The notes beneath the pieces were generated by a model. The model ran no database searches and was not told the origin of the DNA. It saw only the letters and a list, made by a program, of their open reading frames with translations. DNA of 64,000 nucleotides from Strix aluco (taxonomy: Eukaryota > Chordata > Aves > Strigiformes > Strigidae): the NCBI RefSeq assembly GCF_031877795.1, contig NC_133942.1, positions 3,162,001-3,226,000 of the forward strand, in the 5' to 3' direction. Below are positions 11,059 through 20,840 of the stretch, in pieces. Numbering within the stretch: the stretch's first letter is position 1; every line of letters starts with the position of its first letter. The position numbers were made by a program, and so were the translations under genes.

Positions 11059-12532
11059 CCACTTTCCATCCTTTCCCAGCAGTCCTGGATGACCGGTGAG
11101 GTCCCAACAGATTGGAAATTGGCCAATGTGACGCCCATCTATAAGAAGGGTCAGAAGGATGATCTAGGGAATTACAGGCCTGTCAGCTTAACGTTGGTGC
11201 CCGGGAAGCTGATGGAGCAGCTCATCCACAGTACCATCATACAACACATGCAGGACAACCAGATGATCAGGCCCAGTCAGCATGGGTTTATGAAAGGCAG
11301 GTCCTGCCTGACAAACCTGATCTCCTTCTACGACAGGGCGACCTGCTTATTGGATGAGGGAAAGCCTGTGGATGTTGTCTACCTTGACTTCAGTAAGGCC
11401 TTTGACACCGTTTCCCACAGCATTCTCCTGGTAAAACTGGCTGCTCAAGGCTCGGATGATCGCATGCTTTCCTGGGTAAAAAACTGGCTGGATGGCCGGG
11501 CCCAAAGAGTTGTGATGAACGGAATTAAATTCAGTTGGCGGCCAGTCATGAGTGGTGTCCCCCAGGGCTCGGTTTTGGGGCCACTCCTGTTTAACATCTT
11601 TATTGATGATCTAGACGAGGGGATCAAGTGCACCCTCAGTAAGTTTGCAGATGACACCAAGTTGGGTGGGAGTGTTGATCTGCTCGAGGGTAGGGAGGCT
11701 CTGCAGAGAGATCTGGACAGGCTGGAGCGATGGGCTGAGGCCAACTGGAGGAGTTTCAATAAGACCAAATGCCGGGTGCTGCACTTGGGCCACAACAACC
11801 CCCAGCAGCGCTACAGGCTTAGGGAGGAGTGGCTGGAGAGCTGCCAGTCAGAGAGGGACCTGGGGGTGTTGATTGACAGCTGGCTGAACAGGAGCCAGCA
11901 GTGTGCCCAGGTGGCCAAGAAGGCCAATGGTATCCTGGCTTGTATCAGCAATAGCGTGGCCAGCAGGGACAAGGAAGTGATCTTGCCCCTGTACTCAGCA
12001 CTGGTGAGGCCGCACCTTGATTCCTGTGTTCAGTTTTGGGCCCCTCACTACAAAAAGGACATTGAATTACTCGAGCGTGTCCAGAGACAGGCAACAAAGC
12101 TGGTGAAGGGTCTAGAGCACATGTCGTACGAGGAATGGCTGAGGGAACTGGGGTTGTTTCGTTTGGAGAAGAGGAGGCTGAGGGGAGACATCATCACCCT
12201 CTACAACTACCTGAAAGGAGGGTGCAGAGAGCTGGGGATGAGCCTCTTTAACCAAGTAATAAGTGATAGGACAAAAGGTAATGGCCTCAAGTTGTACCAG
12301 GGAAGGTTTAGACTAGATATTAGGAAGTATTTCTTTACAGAACGGGTTGTTAGGCATTGGAATGGGCTGCCCAGGGACGTGGTGGAGTCCCCTTCCCTGG
12401 AGGTGTTCAAGAGGCGGGTTGACATGGCACTTGGGGATATGGTGTAGTTGGGATCTGTCAGTGCTAGGTTAATGGTTGGACTAGATGATCTTCAAGGTCC
12501 TTTCCAACCTAGATGATTCTGTGATTCTGTGG
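11059..12532 (+). mobile_element. CR1 LINE, 5'-truncated, 3' end complete
   Basis: This non-LTR retrotransposon starts inside the reverse-transcriptase region of ORF2 and runs to the characteristic CR1 3' end, with GATGATCTTCAAGGTCCTTTCCAACC split over about 12484-12510 followed by short ATTCTGTG repeats. 5' truncation with an intact 3' end is the normal product of CR1 target-primed reverse transcription. It lies inside module copy 1 in a segment that copy 2 lacks. Confidence 0.95.
11089..12447 (+). CDS. CR1 ORF2 remnant: reverse transcriptase, partial (452 codons, open)
   Basis: The open frame carries most of the CR1 reverse transcriptase and the C-terminal region, without the N-terminal endonuclease and first RT segment. 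Visible motifs are [15 protein letters not shown] (motif A, catalytic Asp about residue 100), [21 protein letters not shown] (about residues 155-175) and [10 protein letters not shown] with the FADD catalytic pair at residues 186-189. The C-terminal stretch includes [15 protein letters not shown] and [12 protein letters not shown], typical of CR1. In the living family this enzyme copies CR1 RNA at a nicked chromosomal target. The frame is unbroken, so the copy is fairly young, but lacking endonuclease and a promoter it cannot be autonomous. The ATG at 11089 is incidental to the truncation. Confidence 0.9.
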   Translation: MTGEVPTDWKLANVTPIYKKGQKDDLGNYRPVSLTLVPGKLMEQLIHSTIIQHMQDNQMIRPSQHGFMKGRSCLTNLISFYDRATCLLDEGKPVDVVYLDFSKAFDTVSHSILLVKLAAQGSDDRMLSWVKNWLDGRAQRVVMNGIKFSWRPVMSGVPQGSVLGPLLFNIFIDDLDEGIKCTLSKFADDTKLGGSVDLLEGREALQRDLDRLERWAEANWRSFNKTKCRVLHLGHNNPQQRYRLREEWLESCQSERDLGVLIDSWLNRSQQCAQVAKKANGILACISNSVASRDKEVILPLYSALVRPHLDSCVQFWAPHYKKDIELLERVQRQATKLVKGLEHMSYEEWLRELGLFRLEKRRLRGDIITLYNYLKGGCRELGMSLFNQVISDRTKGNGLKLYQGRFRLDIRKYFFTERVVRHWNGLPRDVVESPSLEVFKRRVDMALGDMV

Positions 12533-14406
12533 TACTACCAAAGCCTTGCCATATAGTAGCCAATACAGTGGCCATTGGCAATACTATGGGGCATAACACA
12601 GGTCTCCACCTGGCCCAGCCCGAGACACATTCACTCTGTCCTGGGCTAACATGGGCTTGCATGGTGTGCCCTTTGGTTCAATTCAAAAGGCACAGCAACC
12701 TGCCTGGGTTTCTTCTTAGGCAAGGGACATGTCCATATCTGGTACACTTCTCTAGTATCAGCTCAGCAATCGGTGAGTGAAAAGCAGCCAATGCTAAGGT
12801 AATGATTATTTTTCCTATTGTATAGTGTGGAGATAGGCCAGGTGGAGCATTTCTAGGACAGATTTCTTGGTCTATAGAACTTGGTTGGATATGAGCAACT
12901 GCCACACTCCATGCTGCATTCCCGTGAGCAATTTGTTCTGCAGGACTCTATCCATTATATGTTCCTGGGCTAAAATCTGCCTTGTGCTGCTACTGGTTTT
13001 GGCAGTGAATGATGGCTTTGGTGAATCCCCGTGGCAGCCCTGATGAATGACGAAGTACATCTGACCACAGCATACCTTCCCCTACATACATGGAGGGCAC
13101 CATTTTCATTCAGCTGCCATTTTCTTATTAAACACCATAACCAAGATGTTTTCACACTGCTCTGTGATTGGCTGAAAGGCATTTCTTGACCCCCTCATGC
13201 CCATCTGCTCTCAGGCAGACCTGCAGTTGGCTGTCAGCACCAGCCAACCCTACTTGTGTACCCAGATGCACATCAGGCCAGAAAGCCCCCTCAGGGAAGA
13301 GGCGACTTTTGGCAGTGTCATTCCCCATGGGTTCTCATATTGCTTTGTGATTGCCTGATTACTAGTTTTGACACTGTCATGCCCGCATCTTCTCAGATCT
13401 CCCTCTGATGGGCTGTCTGCTTCCTTTGGACCAAGAAGTATTTGGGTATAACAACATATACCATGCAGTGGTAGCTACTGTGGAATGAAGACACACACCT
13501 AGCACAAGCAGTATTCCTGGGGATGGCCCATTGCCTGGAGAGGTGACCTCACAGTCAACGCCCAAGTGATCTTCTGGCTTGTGACCCATCAGGTGCTCAG
13601 GTAGCAGTGAGCTCCCTTGCAGATACCCATACCATGTTCCTGCTATCTCACAGAAGCACTCAGACAAGGAGGACTTCTGAATGAGACCACTCTTGAATGT
13701 TTTTGAAGGATCATGGCAATTGCAAGGTCATGGCCTGGTAAGGAAGGAGCAACTCATCCTGGAGCTCCATCAGGGTTGTTCTCCATGCCAGAAACTTCAC
13801 AGCTGGGTCAGTGTTGTGGAGGCAGCTGGAACCAACTGTGTCTGGCACAGGGCAGCCCCTTAGCTCTTCCCACAGAGGCCACACTGCACCACCTCCTCTC
13901 CCCTCCACACCAACACCTAGACACATGGAGACAATGCAGTGCCCATTGGGAATACCTGCTCAGCCCTGCTCCTGGATGGACCTGTGGGTGGGCACGGCAG
14001 CAAAGAGACTAGGACAAAAAAAGTCCCCAGGTTCAAGTCAGTCACATTGGTGTTTCCCAAAGTAGCAGCAGCCTTGTGCTCCTACCCATCTGCAGATTCC
14101 TGGAGGTCTCTGTTTGCATCCTGGAAGTTGGGATTGAGCTGCCTGATGGAAAGGAGAAACAGGACAACCACTTCCTTGTGTGGGGAGCTCTGCCTGCTGC
14201 TTCACACCCACCCGTCTGCTTTGGTGAGGGGCACTTTGGTAGTGTTGGCTCCTAAGAAGGCAACGGAGAAAGAAGGTGTCAGTGGCAGAGAGAAGGGACT
14301 GAGGGAGCAGGAGGGCCATGGCCATGGGTGCCCAGAGAGCAGAGCAGTGCAGGTTAAAACTTGCTGGGAGAGTCAGCAGCTGTCAGAAACAGGGGAAAAA
14401 AGCAAT

Positions 14407-14478
14407 TAGCAGAGGATGGTTTTGATCCATCAACCTCTGGATTATCTGCCCAGCATACGTTTACTGCACCACTCTTTT
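14407..14478 (-). pseudogene. Initiator tRNA-Met relic
   Basis: It aligns over 72 nt with the initiator tRNA-Met at 25233-25304. The anticodon loop has changed from CAT to GAT, and the 5' acceptor strand has lost pairing (AAAAGAG against CTCTGCT). Confidence 0.8.
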
Positions 14479-14924
14479 ACCCCCCAGTATCCCAGGTGGG
14501 TCATCCTGAAGACCTGTGTGATGCTCGCTGGCACTGCCAGCACTCACGCCTCTTCCATTCCTCTATCCTGTGGCTTTGCCCAGGCTGGATAAATATCTCC
14601 ATGGAAACCTCACTGACAGTAGGCCTGACATGGGAAGTGCAAGGGCCTTGATTTGCCTTTCTCCTCATCTCTCGCCCATATCCATGGGTGGGCACTTTCT
14701 CTTTGATGACCTGAGGTGGCTCTGGAGGAGTTGAAAGAAAACCTGGAGGGAGCCAGTAGCCTTGTTGCTTTGCATGACGGAAGGGAGCTGCTCCCAATGA
14801 GGTCTCAGGGGGCTGTAATTCTGCCCAGAAATCAAGCTTCCAGTGTGCTGTGGAACTGTACCTGGCGTAAAATTCTGGTTTTTACTGTCCAAGGAGGGAG
14901 ACAAGTATGCTTAGCATAGAATTT

Positions 14925-15400
14925 AAAAGGGAATTAAGTGTCCTATATTAACTGTGCACAAAACAGTTCCCCAGCGTAATGCATGGAGGACCCCGATATA
15001 GAGGAAAGCAGGGTTATTGTATGTTTACAATACAGTTGTGTCAATCAATCAAATTACTCACGTTAAAGGTGGGATAACCAGGTACTATTGCTCGTGAAAT
15101 CAGTATATCCTTCTCCCACGCATATGGTGTGGACATATGGTCAGTGGCGTGTTAATCTTCATTGTTCTAAGCCCATGTCCTGTGTAGATGGAGTGGTTTT
15201 ATACTAGATTCAGGTCCATCCCTGTTATGGCCATGGTTATATACCTGAGGCTTTTTTTGAAAGATGAATCTCGTATTGTTTTATTGCCTGCATGGAGTGT
15301 TCTCAGACACTGAGAGCTGGTTCAGGTTGGCAGTTCAGGTCATGTTGATCCTGAGGTAAAAACTCTTAGTCATAGGCAGTGTTTATTCCTCTAAGCATGT
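14925..15400 (-). mobile_element. LTR-like promoter block, module copy 1
   Basis: This block is shared by all four modules (also 25740-26200, 51165-51500 and, in plus orientation, 38770-39235). Read on the minus strand it has an ATTTGATTG CCAAT-type motif and a degraded TATA-type segment. No retroviral genes are attached and exact ends are not defined, so the LTR assignment is an inference. Confidence 0.45.
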
Positions 15401-15522
15401 TGCATAGCAGTGCTGTAGGCAAGGTGGTTTTCCTGTCTCCCTGGGCACCAGGGACATTGTGGAGTCGAGTTCAATGGCTGCCGCACGGTCAGTTGCAGAT
15501 AGTCCTAAACTGGATTGTGGCC

Positions 15523-15597
15523 CATAGTTGACAAGATCAAACCTGTGTAGGGAACTCCCAATGGATTCCATCGCCTTCAACGCTCAGCCACAACAAC
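15523..15597 (-). pseudogene. tRNA-Ser(AGA) relic with anticodon deleted
   Basis: The flanks and T arm align with the intact tRNA-Ser(AGA) genes at 29254 and 36185, but a 7-nt deletion removes the anticodon triplet and part of the loop (75 nt against 82). The T arm also carries several substitutions. Confidence 0.8.
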
Positions 15598-16631
15598 CTG
15601 CTCCATCCCCCTCTGCACTGTTGATAACATGCCCTGTGCAATGACACTCAGCTCTGTGGGAGTTTCAATCTGTGGCTTCAATCGAAGTCCCGTGACTCAG
15701 ATTTGCACGGCTCAGGACAGGTACCAGGCTTACAGAGTCTTATGAGGCTTAACTACAGGGTCTGTGGCTGCAGATCCCAGTGCCTTCTCCTCAGCCACGA
15801 ATCTGAGATATCCTGCCACGGAGGAATGACTTCACTCCCTATCTGGACTTGACTGCTACCAGGGAAGAAGGGAACATGGCTCTGGCGAAGATAACCAGGC
15901 ATGGTGGTCATTTTGAAGTGGGCTATTAGCCCACACTTTGCTTCTCAAATTTACCTGAGGGATACTCCAAACCTGCTGAGAGCAGTAGGGTGGGGACATT
16001 CCTGCAGGGAAGATGGTGACCTCCCGGCACCACCTCCAGCCTCATGGGAACATAGCTTGTTCTCAATCCCTGAACAAAGACCACAACTGCTGTGCACGTT
16101 CTTGGTGTGTAGTGGAGATAGTTTGCGAGAGTGGGAGAGATCTATGGAAAGTGCAAGGTAGAGCCTGGCTAAGGAAAAGTGTGGAGGGGCAAAATGAGAA
16201 TAAATGGGAGGTGTGGATGACTTGGAGGGAGATAGGAGACAGCTTGTGTTGGTGGAATAGGTTTGTCTAGACCTTTTTCCCAACATTGTCAAATTCCTGA
16301 GCATGGACCAAAAATATTAAACAATAGACAAAAGCATTCATTTCCAACGTTACATGAAAGTAGCCCCTATTCCCCTTTGGCTCTGGAGCAGGGACATTTG
16401 GAAAGTGGTTTTAAGGAGTTAAAGTGGAGGTGGTACATGTGGTAATACCAGTCTGCATGCAAAGCAAGGCGGGGAGACGGTTTCAGTCAAGAGGGTGAGC
16501 ATGAGGAGCAGCTTGAAGAGGTGTATGTGTGTGGTACTGGAAGAGGGAGGCCAGCCAGTCTGTGAAGTGGAGGAGCAGAAGGCCATCCAGGCTCTGATCT
16601 GGAAGAGCAGGAGGCAGCACTGCTCACAGGT

Positions 16632-16705
16632 GCACTGGTGGAATAGTGCTGAGCACAGCTGCCTTCCAAGCAGTTGACCCGTCTTCATGATTCCTGGCCA
16701 ATGCT
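16632..16705 (+). pseudogene. Second tRNA-Gly(TCC) relic of the module, copy 1
   Basis: It aligns with tRNA-Gly(TCC) and keeps GCTGCCTTCCAAGCAG with the TCC anticodon, but has a 2-nt insertion and changes in the T loop and a weakened acceptor stem. The same T-loop insertion is in the inverted copy at 35095-35168, so the damage predates the duplication. Confidence 0.8.
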
Positions 16706-17427
16706 GGCAAACGGCTCTTCAGCCTGGCTCCAGGACGGGTGCCTTCACATCTTCTGCAGGCAGGCTCTTCTGCTCAGAAACCACCCAGCTTTCCCCTGGG
16801 GTTTCAAGCCACGGCACTTGCCTCCCTGCAGCCTTGAGACCAGTTGAGACCAGTGCTTTCTGCCTGCTGGGAGGGCTCCAGGCTTGACACTTCACTGCAG
16901 TGCTGGTACGGGAGCCAGGAGAGAGGCTTTTTTGGCCTGGCACAGAGCTGGTCCTGCTGCTTCAAGGATTGTGAAGTCCTGACCTCCTACCTGAACTTAC
17001 TCACAGTGTGTCTACGATGACCCATGGGGGGGAAATGTCACTCATAGTTAACCAGGGTGCTTGCACTGAAATCACTTCAGAGCTGACTTGAGGTTTCCCT
17101 CAAAGCTGAATTTCACTGTGACTGGTGGCCATGCTCACCATGAAGAAGGCAAAGTAAAAAAAGCAATCTGTATTATGATAAAACAGTTTAAATTCCCTTG
17201 TTGAACCCAGACACTACTCTGGGATATCTGTGTATATTAGCCTTATGAAGGTGGTACACAGATGCATATTTTCAATCTTTGGTGCTATGAAGTAGGAGCA
17301 CAACATTTCAGATGAAAGAGGCAAGGGCTGAATCACCAGCGAGTCCTCGGCAAGTGACAACTGCTAGGTGTTCAGATGCTTCATGAGCAAGGAATGTTTG
17401 TGGCCCCATGGGGCTCGGGGACACAGC

Positions 17428-17433
17428 ATAAAA
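17428..17433 (+). promoter_or_regulatory. TATA box of the beta-keratin gene
   Basis: ATAAAA within CATAAAAGCC, about 60 bases upstream of the exon 1 donor, which is the usual spacing for feather beta-keratin genes. The matching site is lost in the pseudogene at 44.6-44.9 kb (CATACCAG). Confidence 0.8.
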
Positions 17434-17454
17434 GCCTGCACTTCCAGGCTCTGC

Positions 17455-17491
17455 ATCCTCCTCTCTTGCCTCCCTTTCCTCAAGGAACGAG
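17455..17491 (+). other. Beta-keratin non-coding exon 1
   Basis: A short pyrimidine-rich leader runs from an inferred start about 25 bases past the TATA box to the donor ...AACGAG|GTAAGCC (GT at 17492). The sequence TTTCCTCAAGGAACGAG is typical of beta-keratin exon 1. A 537-bp intron (17492-18028) follows and ends in TGTTTCAG. The start of the exon is estimated; the donor is read directly. Confidence 0.75.
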
Positions 17492-18049
17492 GTAAGCCTG
17501 AGTCTGCTGCATCTCCCTCTGTGGGCTGAACTGCTGTCATGGTGGCTGCTCAGGTTGACACTTGGGCTGCCTCGGCCTGGCCCTACAATAGAACAGTTGA
17601 AGGGCTGTCACCTCTTTCCCTTTTGGCGGAGGTGGCTGGGGAGGCCTGGGAAGAGGGGGTTCTTCCAAGCAGAAGGGAATCAATGGGGCTCAGCTGCAGG
17701 GAGGCCTGCCCACCAGAATTTGCACCTGTAGCAGATGGTCTCTAACCAAATGGCCAGGTGCATCCAGTGCCTTCAAGATCAGCACTGCGCGTTCTGGAGG
17801 TGGGCTGTGATCAGTGTTTCCATGGATGCTTCAAACCCACTGTGCTGGGTCCTATCCCTACGTGGGTCAGCCTTCCTGTACCGTGCAACTCGGAGGGCAC
17901 AATGAGGGTCGTGGGAGATGTAGGCACAGTCTGAGCTTTTAAAGCATACAGTGTCCACAGAGAGAGCTGAGGAAAAGAAAGACAGGCTGATACTGAATTT
18001 GGTGCTTCCTGCCTGCTCTGTGTTTCAGGTTTGCCTCCCTCACCGAGAG

Positions 18050-18367
18050 ATGTCTTGCTGCAGACCCTGTCCCCCACGCCCCTGCGGTGCCTCTGGCCCA
18101 ACCCCACTGGCAAGCAGCTGCACTGAGCCCTGTGTCGCCCGCTGCGCTGACTCGATGGTGGCCATCCAGGCCTCCCCGGTGGTGGTGACCCTGCCGGGCC
18201 CCATCCTCACCTCTTTCCCCCAGAGCACAGCCGTGGGATCCTCTCTGTCGGCTGCTGTTGGGAGCTCCCTCAGCTCCGGGGGGGTTCCCATCTCTTCTGG
18301 GGGCTCCCTTGGCCTGGGAGGGTCAGGGCTGTGTCTGCCTCCCCCCCGCTGCAGTATGAACTGCTGA
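18050..18367 (+). CDS. Feather-type beta-keratin (corneous beta-protein), 105 aa
   Basis: This is a structural protein of cornified skin appendages that assembles into filaments through a central beta-sheet core. The frame starts MSCCRPCPP, with cysteines clustered near both ends for cross-linking. The family core [17 protein letters not shown] (about residues 43-59) is followed by [15 protein letters not shown], then a Ser/Gly stretch and a Cys-containing tail [11 protein letters not shown]. Feather keratins are usually near 98-105 aa, so the length fits. The start is the first ATG after the acceptor at 18027-18028 and sits 21 nt into exon 2, as in the family; the longer upstream frame from 17951 reads intron. 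TATA, exon 1, intron, CDS and ATTAAA signal are all in place, so the gene looks functional. A closer subtype (feather, feather-like, scale) cannot be settled here. The copies at 31.4-32.6 kb and 44.6-44.9 kb are broken relatives. Confidence 0.93.
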   Translation: MSCCRPCPPRPCGASGPTPLASSCTEPCVARCADSMVAIQASPVVVTLPGPILTSFPQSTAVGSSLSAAVGSSLSSGGVPISSGGSLGLGGSGLCLPPPRCSMNC

Positions 18368-18786
18368 TTGCGGCAGGTCATCCCTTTTGGAGCAGGCTGG
18401 AAGACAAGGACCCTTCAGCAGCAGGATCGTGGCCATGGCTTGCAGATGGGCTGGGTGTCCTCACCTCACGTGGCAGGAGGGATCTGTGCCCACTTCTCCT
18501 CACTGCACAGCAGGCCTCGTCATGTCTCCTGTGGCTCTGCTTTGCTCTGAGCTCCTCGGAAAAGGTTTGTTCTCTTCTGCTTTACTGAACTTCTTGCTGC
18601 TGGGGGGAGGGTGCTGGAGTTAGGGACTGTTCTTGGTGGCATTGCCACGCCTTGGAGCAGGATGGAAAAAGACAAATAGTTTGTGTGGAGCTTGTCCTTG
18701 AGAAACGGGCCATTCTCTGTGCCTCCCTGAACCCTGCAGATGTGTTTCTTAGTCTCTGTTCTGTGCCAGTGCATTTCCTCCTTCTC

Positions 18787-18792
18787 ATTAAA
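18787..18792 (+). promoter_or_regulatory. Poly(A) signal of the beta-keratin gene
   Basis: ATTAAA in the context CTTCTCATTAAAGACTTTGT, about 420 bases after the stop codon. This context is kept in the inverted 3'UTR fragment at 31.2 kb. Confidence 0.75.
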
Positions 18793-19009
18793 GACTTTGT
18801 GCAGCATAGCTGGAGACCCATGGTGCTTTGTTCTCATCTTCAATTGGCCAAGACCTCTGCAAAGAAAAGGTAGAACCTGCTCTCTCCCATGACAACAAAT
18901 CTATCCCCATTCTTGGGGCACTGTTAGTTGTCGGTGGATCTCCCTGGACCGATACCAGAGCAGCCAAAATAAACAAGCAGGCAAAATAGAGACAGAAAGT
19001 TCTCCAGGA

Positions 19010-19180
19010 ATGGAGATGTCAAGAACCAATGGACAGGGTTGGAAATACAAGTGAAGCTACACACAGTAACCCTGTCTTAGTCTGAGAGTGGTCAAACATG
19101 GGAAACGTGTTGCCCAGGGACTATTGTATAGTCTCCATGTTTCGAGATGTCTAATATCCAACTAGACAAGGCCCTGAATT
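19010..19180 (+). mobile_element. Short old CR1 3'-region fragment
   Basis: The stretch GGGAAACGTGTTGCCCAGGG and the following text resemble the CR1 segment before its 3' end (TGGAATGGGCTGCCCAGGGA in younger copies), with many changes. A related fragment with the shared prefix ACACACAGTAACCCTGT is at about 33265. Confidence 0.4.
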
Positions 19181-19521
19181 GCCTCCTCTACTTGACTCTG
19201 CTTTGTGCCAGGCTTGGACTGCATCATCTCCAGCTCAGGTGTTGTGTGATTGGGTGAGGCTCTGCTGGATGCCCTCAGCCAGGAGCAGCCATCAAGCACA
19301 GTGGAGCAGAGGTGGGCTGGGGACCAGTGCTCAGGAAAGCTGCAGAGGTTTGGTGGTCAAAGGGTAGGAGAAGGGGCACTGATGTCAGTCCCAGGGCTGG
19401 GAGCACAGGAAAGGAAGGAAGATCAGAGTGCATTATAAAGAATTGACCCAACAGAAAGGCTGTTAAGCCTTTCTTAAACTGTAAGCATGCTGAGGAAAAG
19501 CTTGAGGGAGCCAAAAGGTTG

Positions 19522-19593
19522 AGGTCCCACTGAGATTTGAACTCAGATCGCTGGATTCAGAGTCCAGAGTGCTCACCATTACACCATGGGACC
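19522..19593 (-). tRNA. tRNA-Gln(CTG)
   Basis: The minus strand folds as a complete 72-nt tRNA. The acceptor stem GGTCCCA/TGGGACC is fully paired, the anticodon stem CTGGA/TCCAG holds loop CTCTGAA with anticodon CTG (plus-strand 19558-19560), and the T stem CTGAG/CTCAG is perfect with B-box GAGTTCAAATC. It reads Gln CAG codons. A T4 terminator (plus-strand AAAA at 19513-19516) lies a few bases downstream. It matches vertebrate tRNA-Gln(CTG) closely and is the only Gln copy in the window, between the keratin gene and module copy 2. Confidence 0.93.
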
Positions 19594-19599
19594 TCTTGC

Positions 19600-20840
19600 A
19601 CAGATGCTGCTATTCCCCTGAGCCCACCATCGCTGAGCCTTATACTCCTGGCTGAACCTGCCACTCTCTCCATCTCCCTGGCCATCACAAAGTACAGTCT
19701 CACAGGGCCTTTCAAGGGAGTGGCAGAGCTCTTTGTGCAAGCTTGGCATGCCCTCTCATACAAGACTCAGGCTGGTAACCTCTGAGAATCTTGATTTTGC
19801 CTAATTAGATCCAGTTATGAAGTTTCCAGTAGAACTTCTTCAAGCTTGCATCTCACAGGGTATTTTCATGGCCCAGCAATCGGTGGTTCAATCCTTGCAT
19901 TTGCGGTCTCTGCTGCTGACTCTCTTCACCTCCATGGTGGACAGTCTGTCAATCTGCCTGTGTAACTTACTAGCTCTCCTGTTTCTCACCTTGTAACTCA
20001 TACTAAGCAGCCATTAACCAGATATCCTTACTCTTGGTTGCTGTCCTAACTGAGCTCCTGACCTTGCTGAACAAGGCAACCAAGCGAGAGGGCAGGGGAT
20101 GAGGTTCAGCAGAGGGAAGAGCTGGCAGGAAGAGGACCCATAGTAGCTTGTTAAGGATTGCACGAGCTGGACTGCCTTCCTCTGCTGGGACAGTCTTGGC
20201 TGACTTCAAACCCAGGTCCTTTCTTCCAGGACATGCTCTCCCCTTGTGCACCAAAGTGGCCTCTCCCTCAGTGAGAACATCATTTTCTCTCCTGAGGCTG
20301 CTCCAGACTCAGTACATTGCACTGTGAGCCTGAGGGAACTTTCCCTCATGCCCTGGGACCAGCACACTGTCTGCCCCAGAAGGGTCCATGCACACATCCG
20401 GGTAAAGCTGCACTGGTGCGATCCTCCTTCTGCCATGGTTTGAGTCTGTGTGTTGAGAGCAGGACCCTTCCTCCCAGCAGTCAGACAGGAGGAAAGACAT
20501 GCGGGGACACTCTATCGGATCTCAGACTTAGCCTGGGACACTGAGGACACAACCTCCTGGTACCTTTGCACTGCCCAAAGCACTGGGCTGGCATCTGGTA
20601 CTTCTGAACCCACAAGACAGACCACGCTGCCATGCCCAAGCCTAAGACATCAACTGGCAGGTTATATTCAGAGGGCGCATGAGAAACACCTAGTTGCTGG
20701 AGAAGGGTTAAATCTCTACAGAGTCACAACTCTGAAAGCATGTCCCGGAGAAGCAGCATTGCTGAGGGCTTTCCTCATCCATCCCTGTGGTCTGCAGGAC
20801 TGAGCAGTGTGGGAGGAGAGTCTGGGAGCAGCAAGAGCAG
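19600..20840. other. Unassigned sequence
   Basis: No recognisable gene or repeat. A GTGGTTCAATCC stretch near 19884 resembles a tRNA T arm but no cloverleaf can be built around it. Confidence 0.4.

Larger units (their letters stand above)
7600..16940 (+). repeat. Composite segmental-duplication module, copy 1
   Basis: Long stretches match the module copies at 20.85-29.9 kb (+), 44.6-34.1 kb (-) and 46.7-64 kb (+). Clear anchor blocks are the keto-rich stretch around 7650 (matches 21300 and, inverted, 43170), the 'AAGCTCATGGGTCAAGATAA' block at 10612 (matches 23625 and, inverted, 40366), the 13065-13400 block (matches 23890 and 48240) and the 13700-14900 block (matches 24550, 49500 and, inverted, 40200). 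Order within the copy: tRNA-Leu relic, tRNA-Gly relic, CR1, tRNA-iMet relic, LTR-like block, tRNA-Ser relic, second tRNA-Gly relic. None of its tRNA copies looks intact. About 2.2 kb (10.87-13.05 kb, including the CR1) is absent from copy 2. Confidence 0.85.

Noticed and set aside
18040-18381. Minus-strand 113-codon frame opposite the keratin CDS
   Set aside because: It is the antisense shadow of a GC-rich coding sequence and is equally present opposite the broken copy at 32059-32310.
19880-19945. A further tRNA suggested by GTGGTTCAATCC
   Set aside because: Only the T-arm-like sequence is present; no acceptor, D or anticodon stems can be paired around it.
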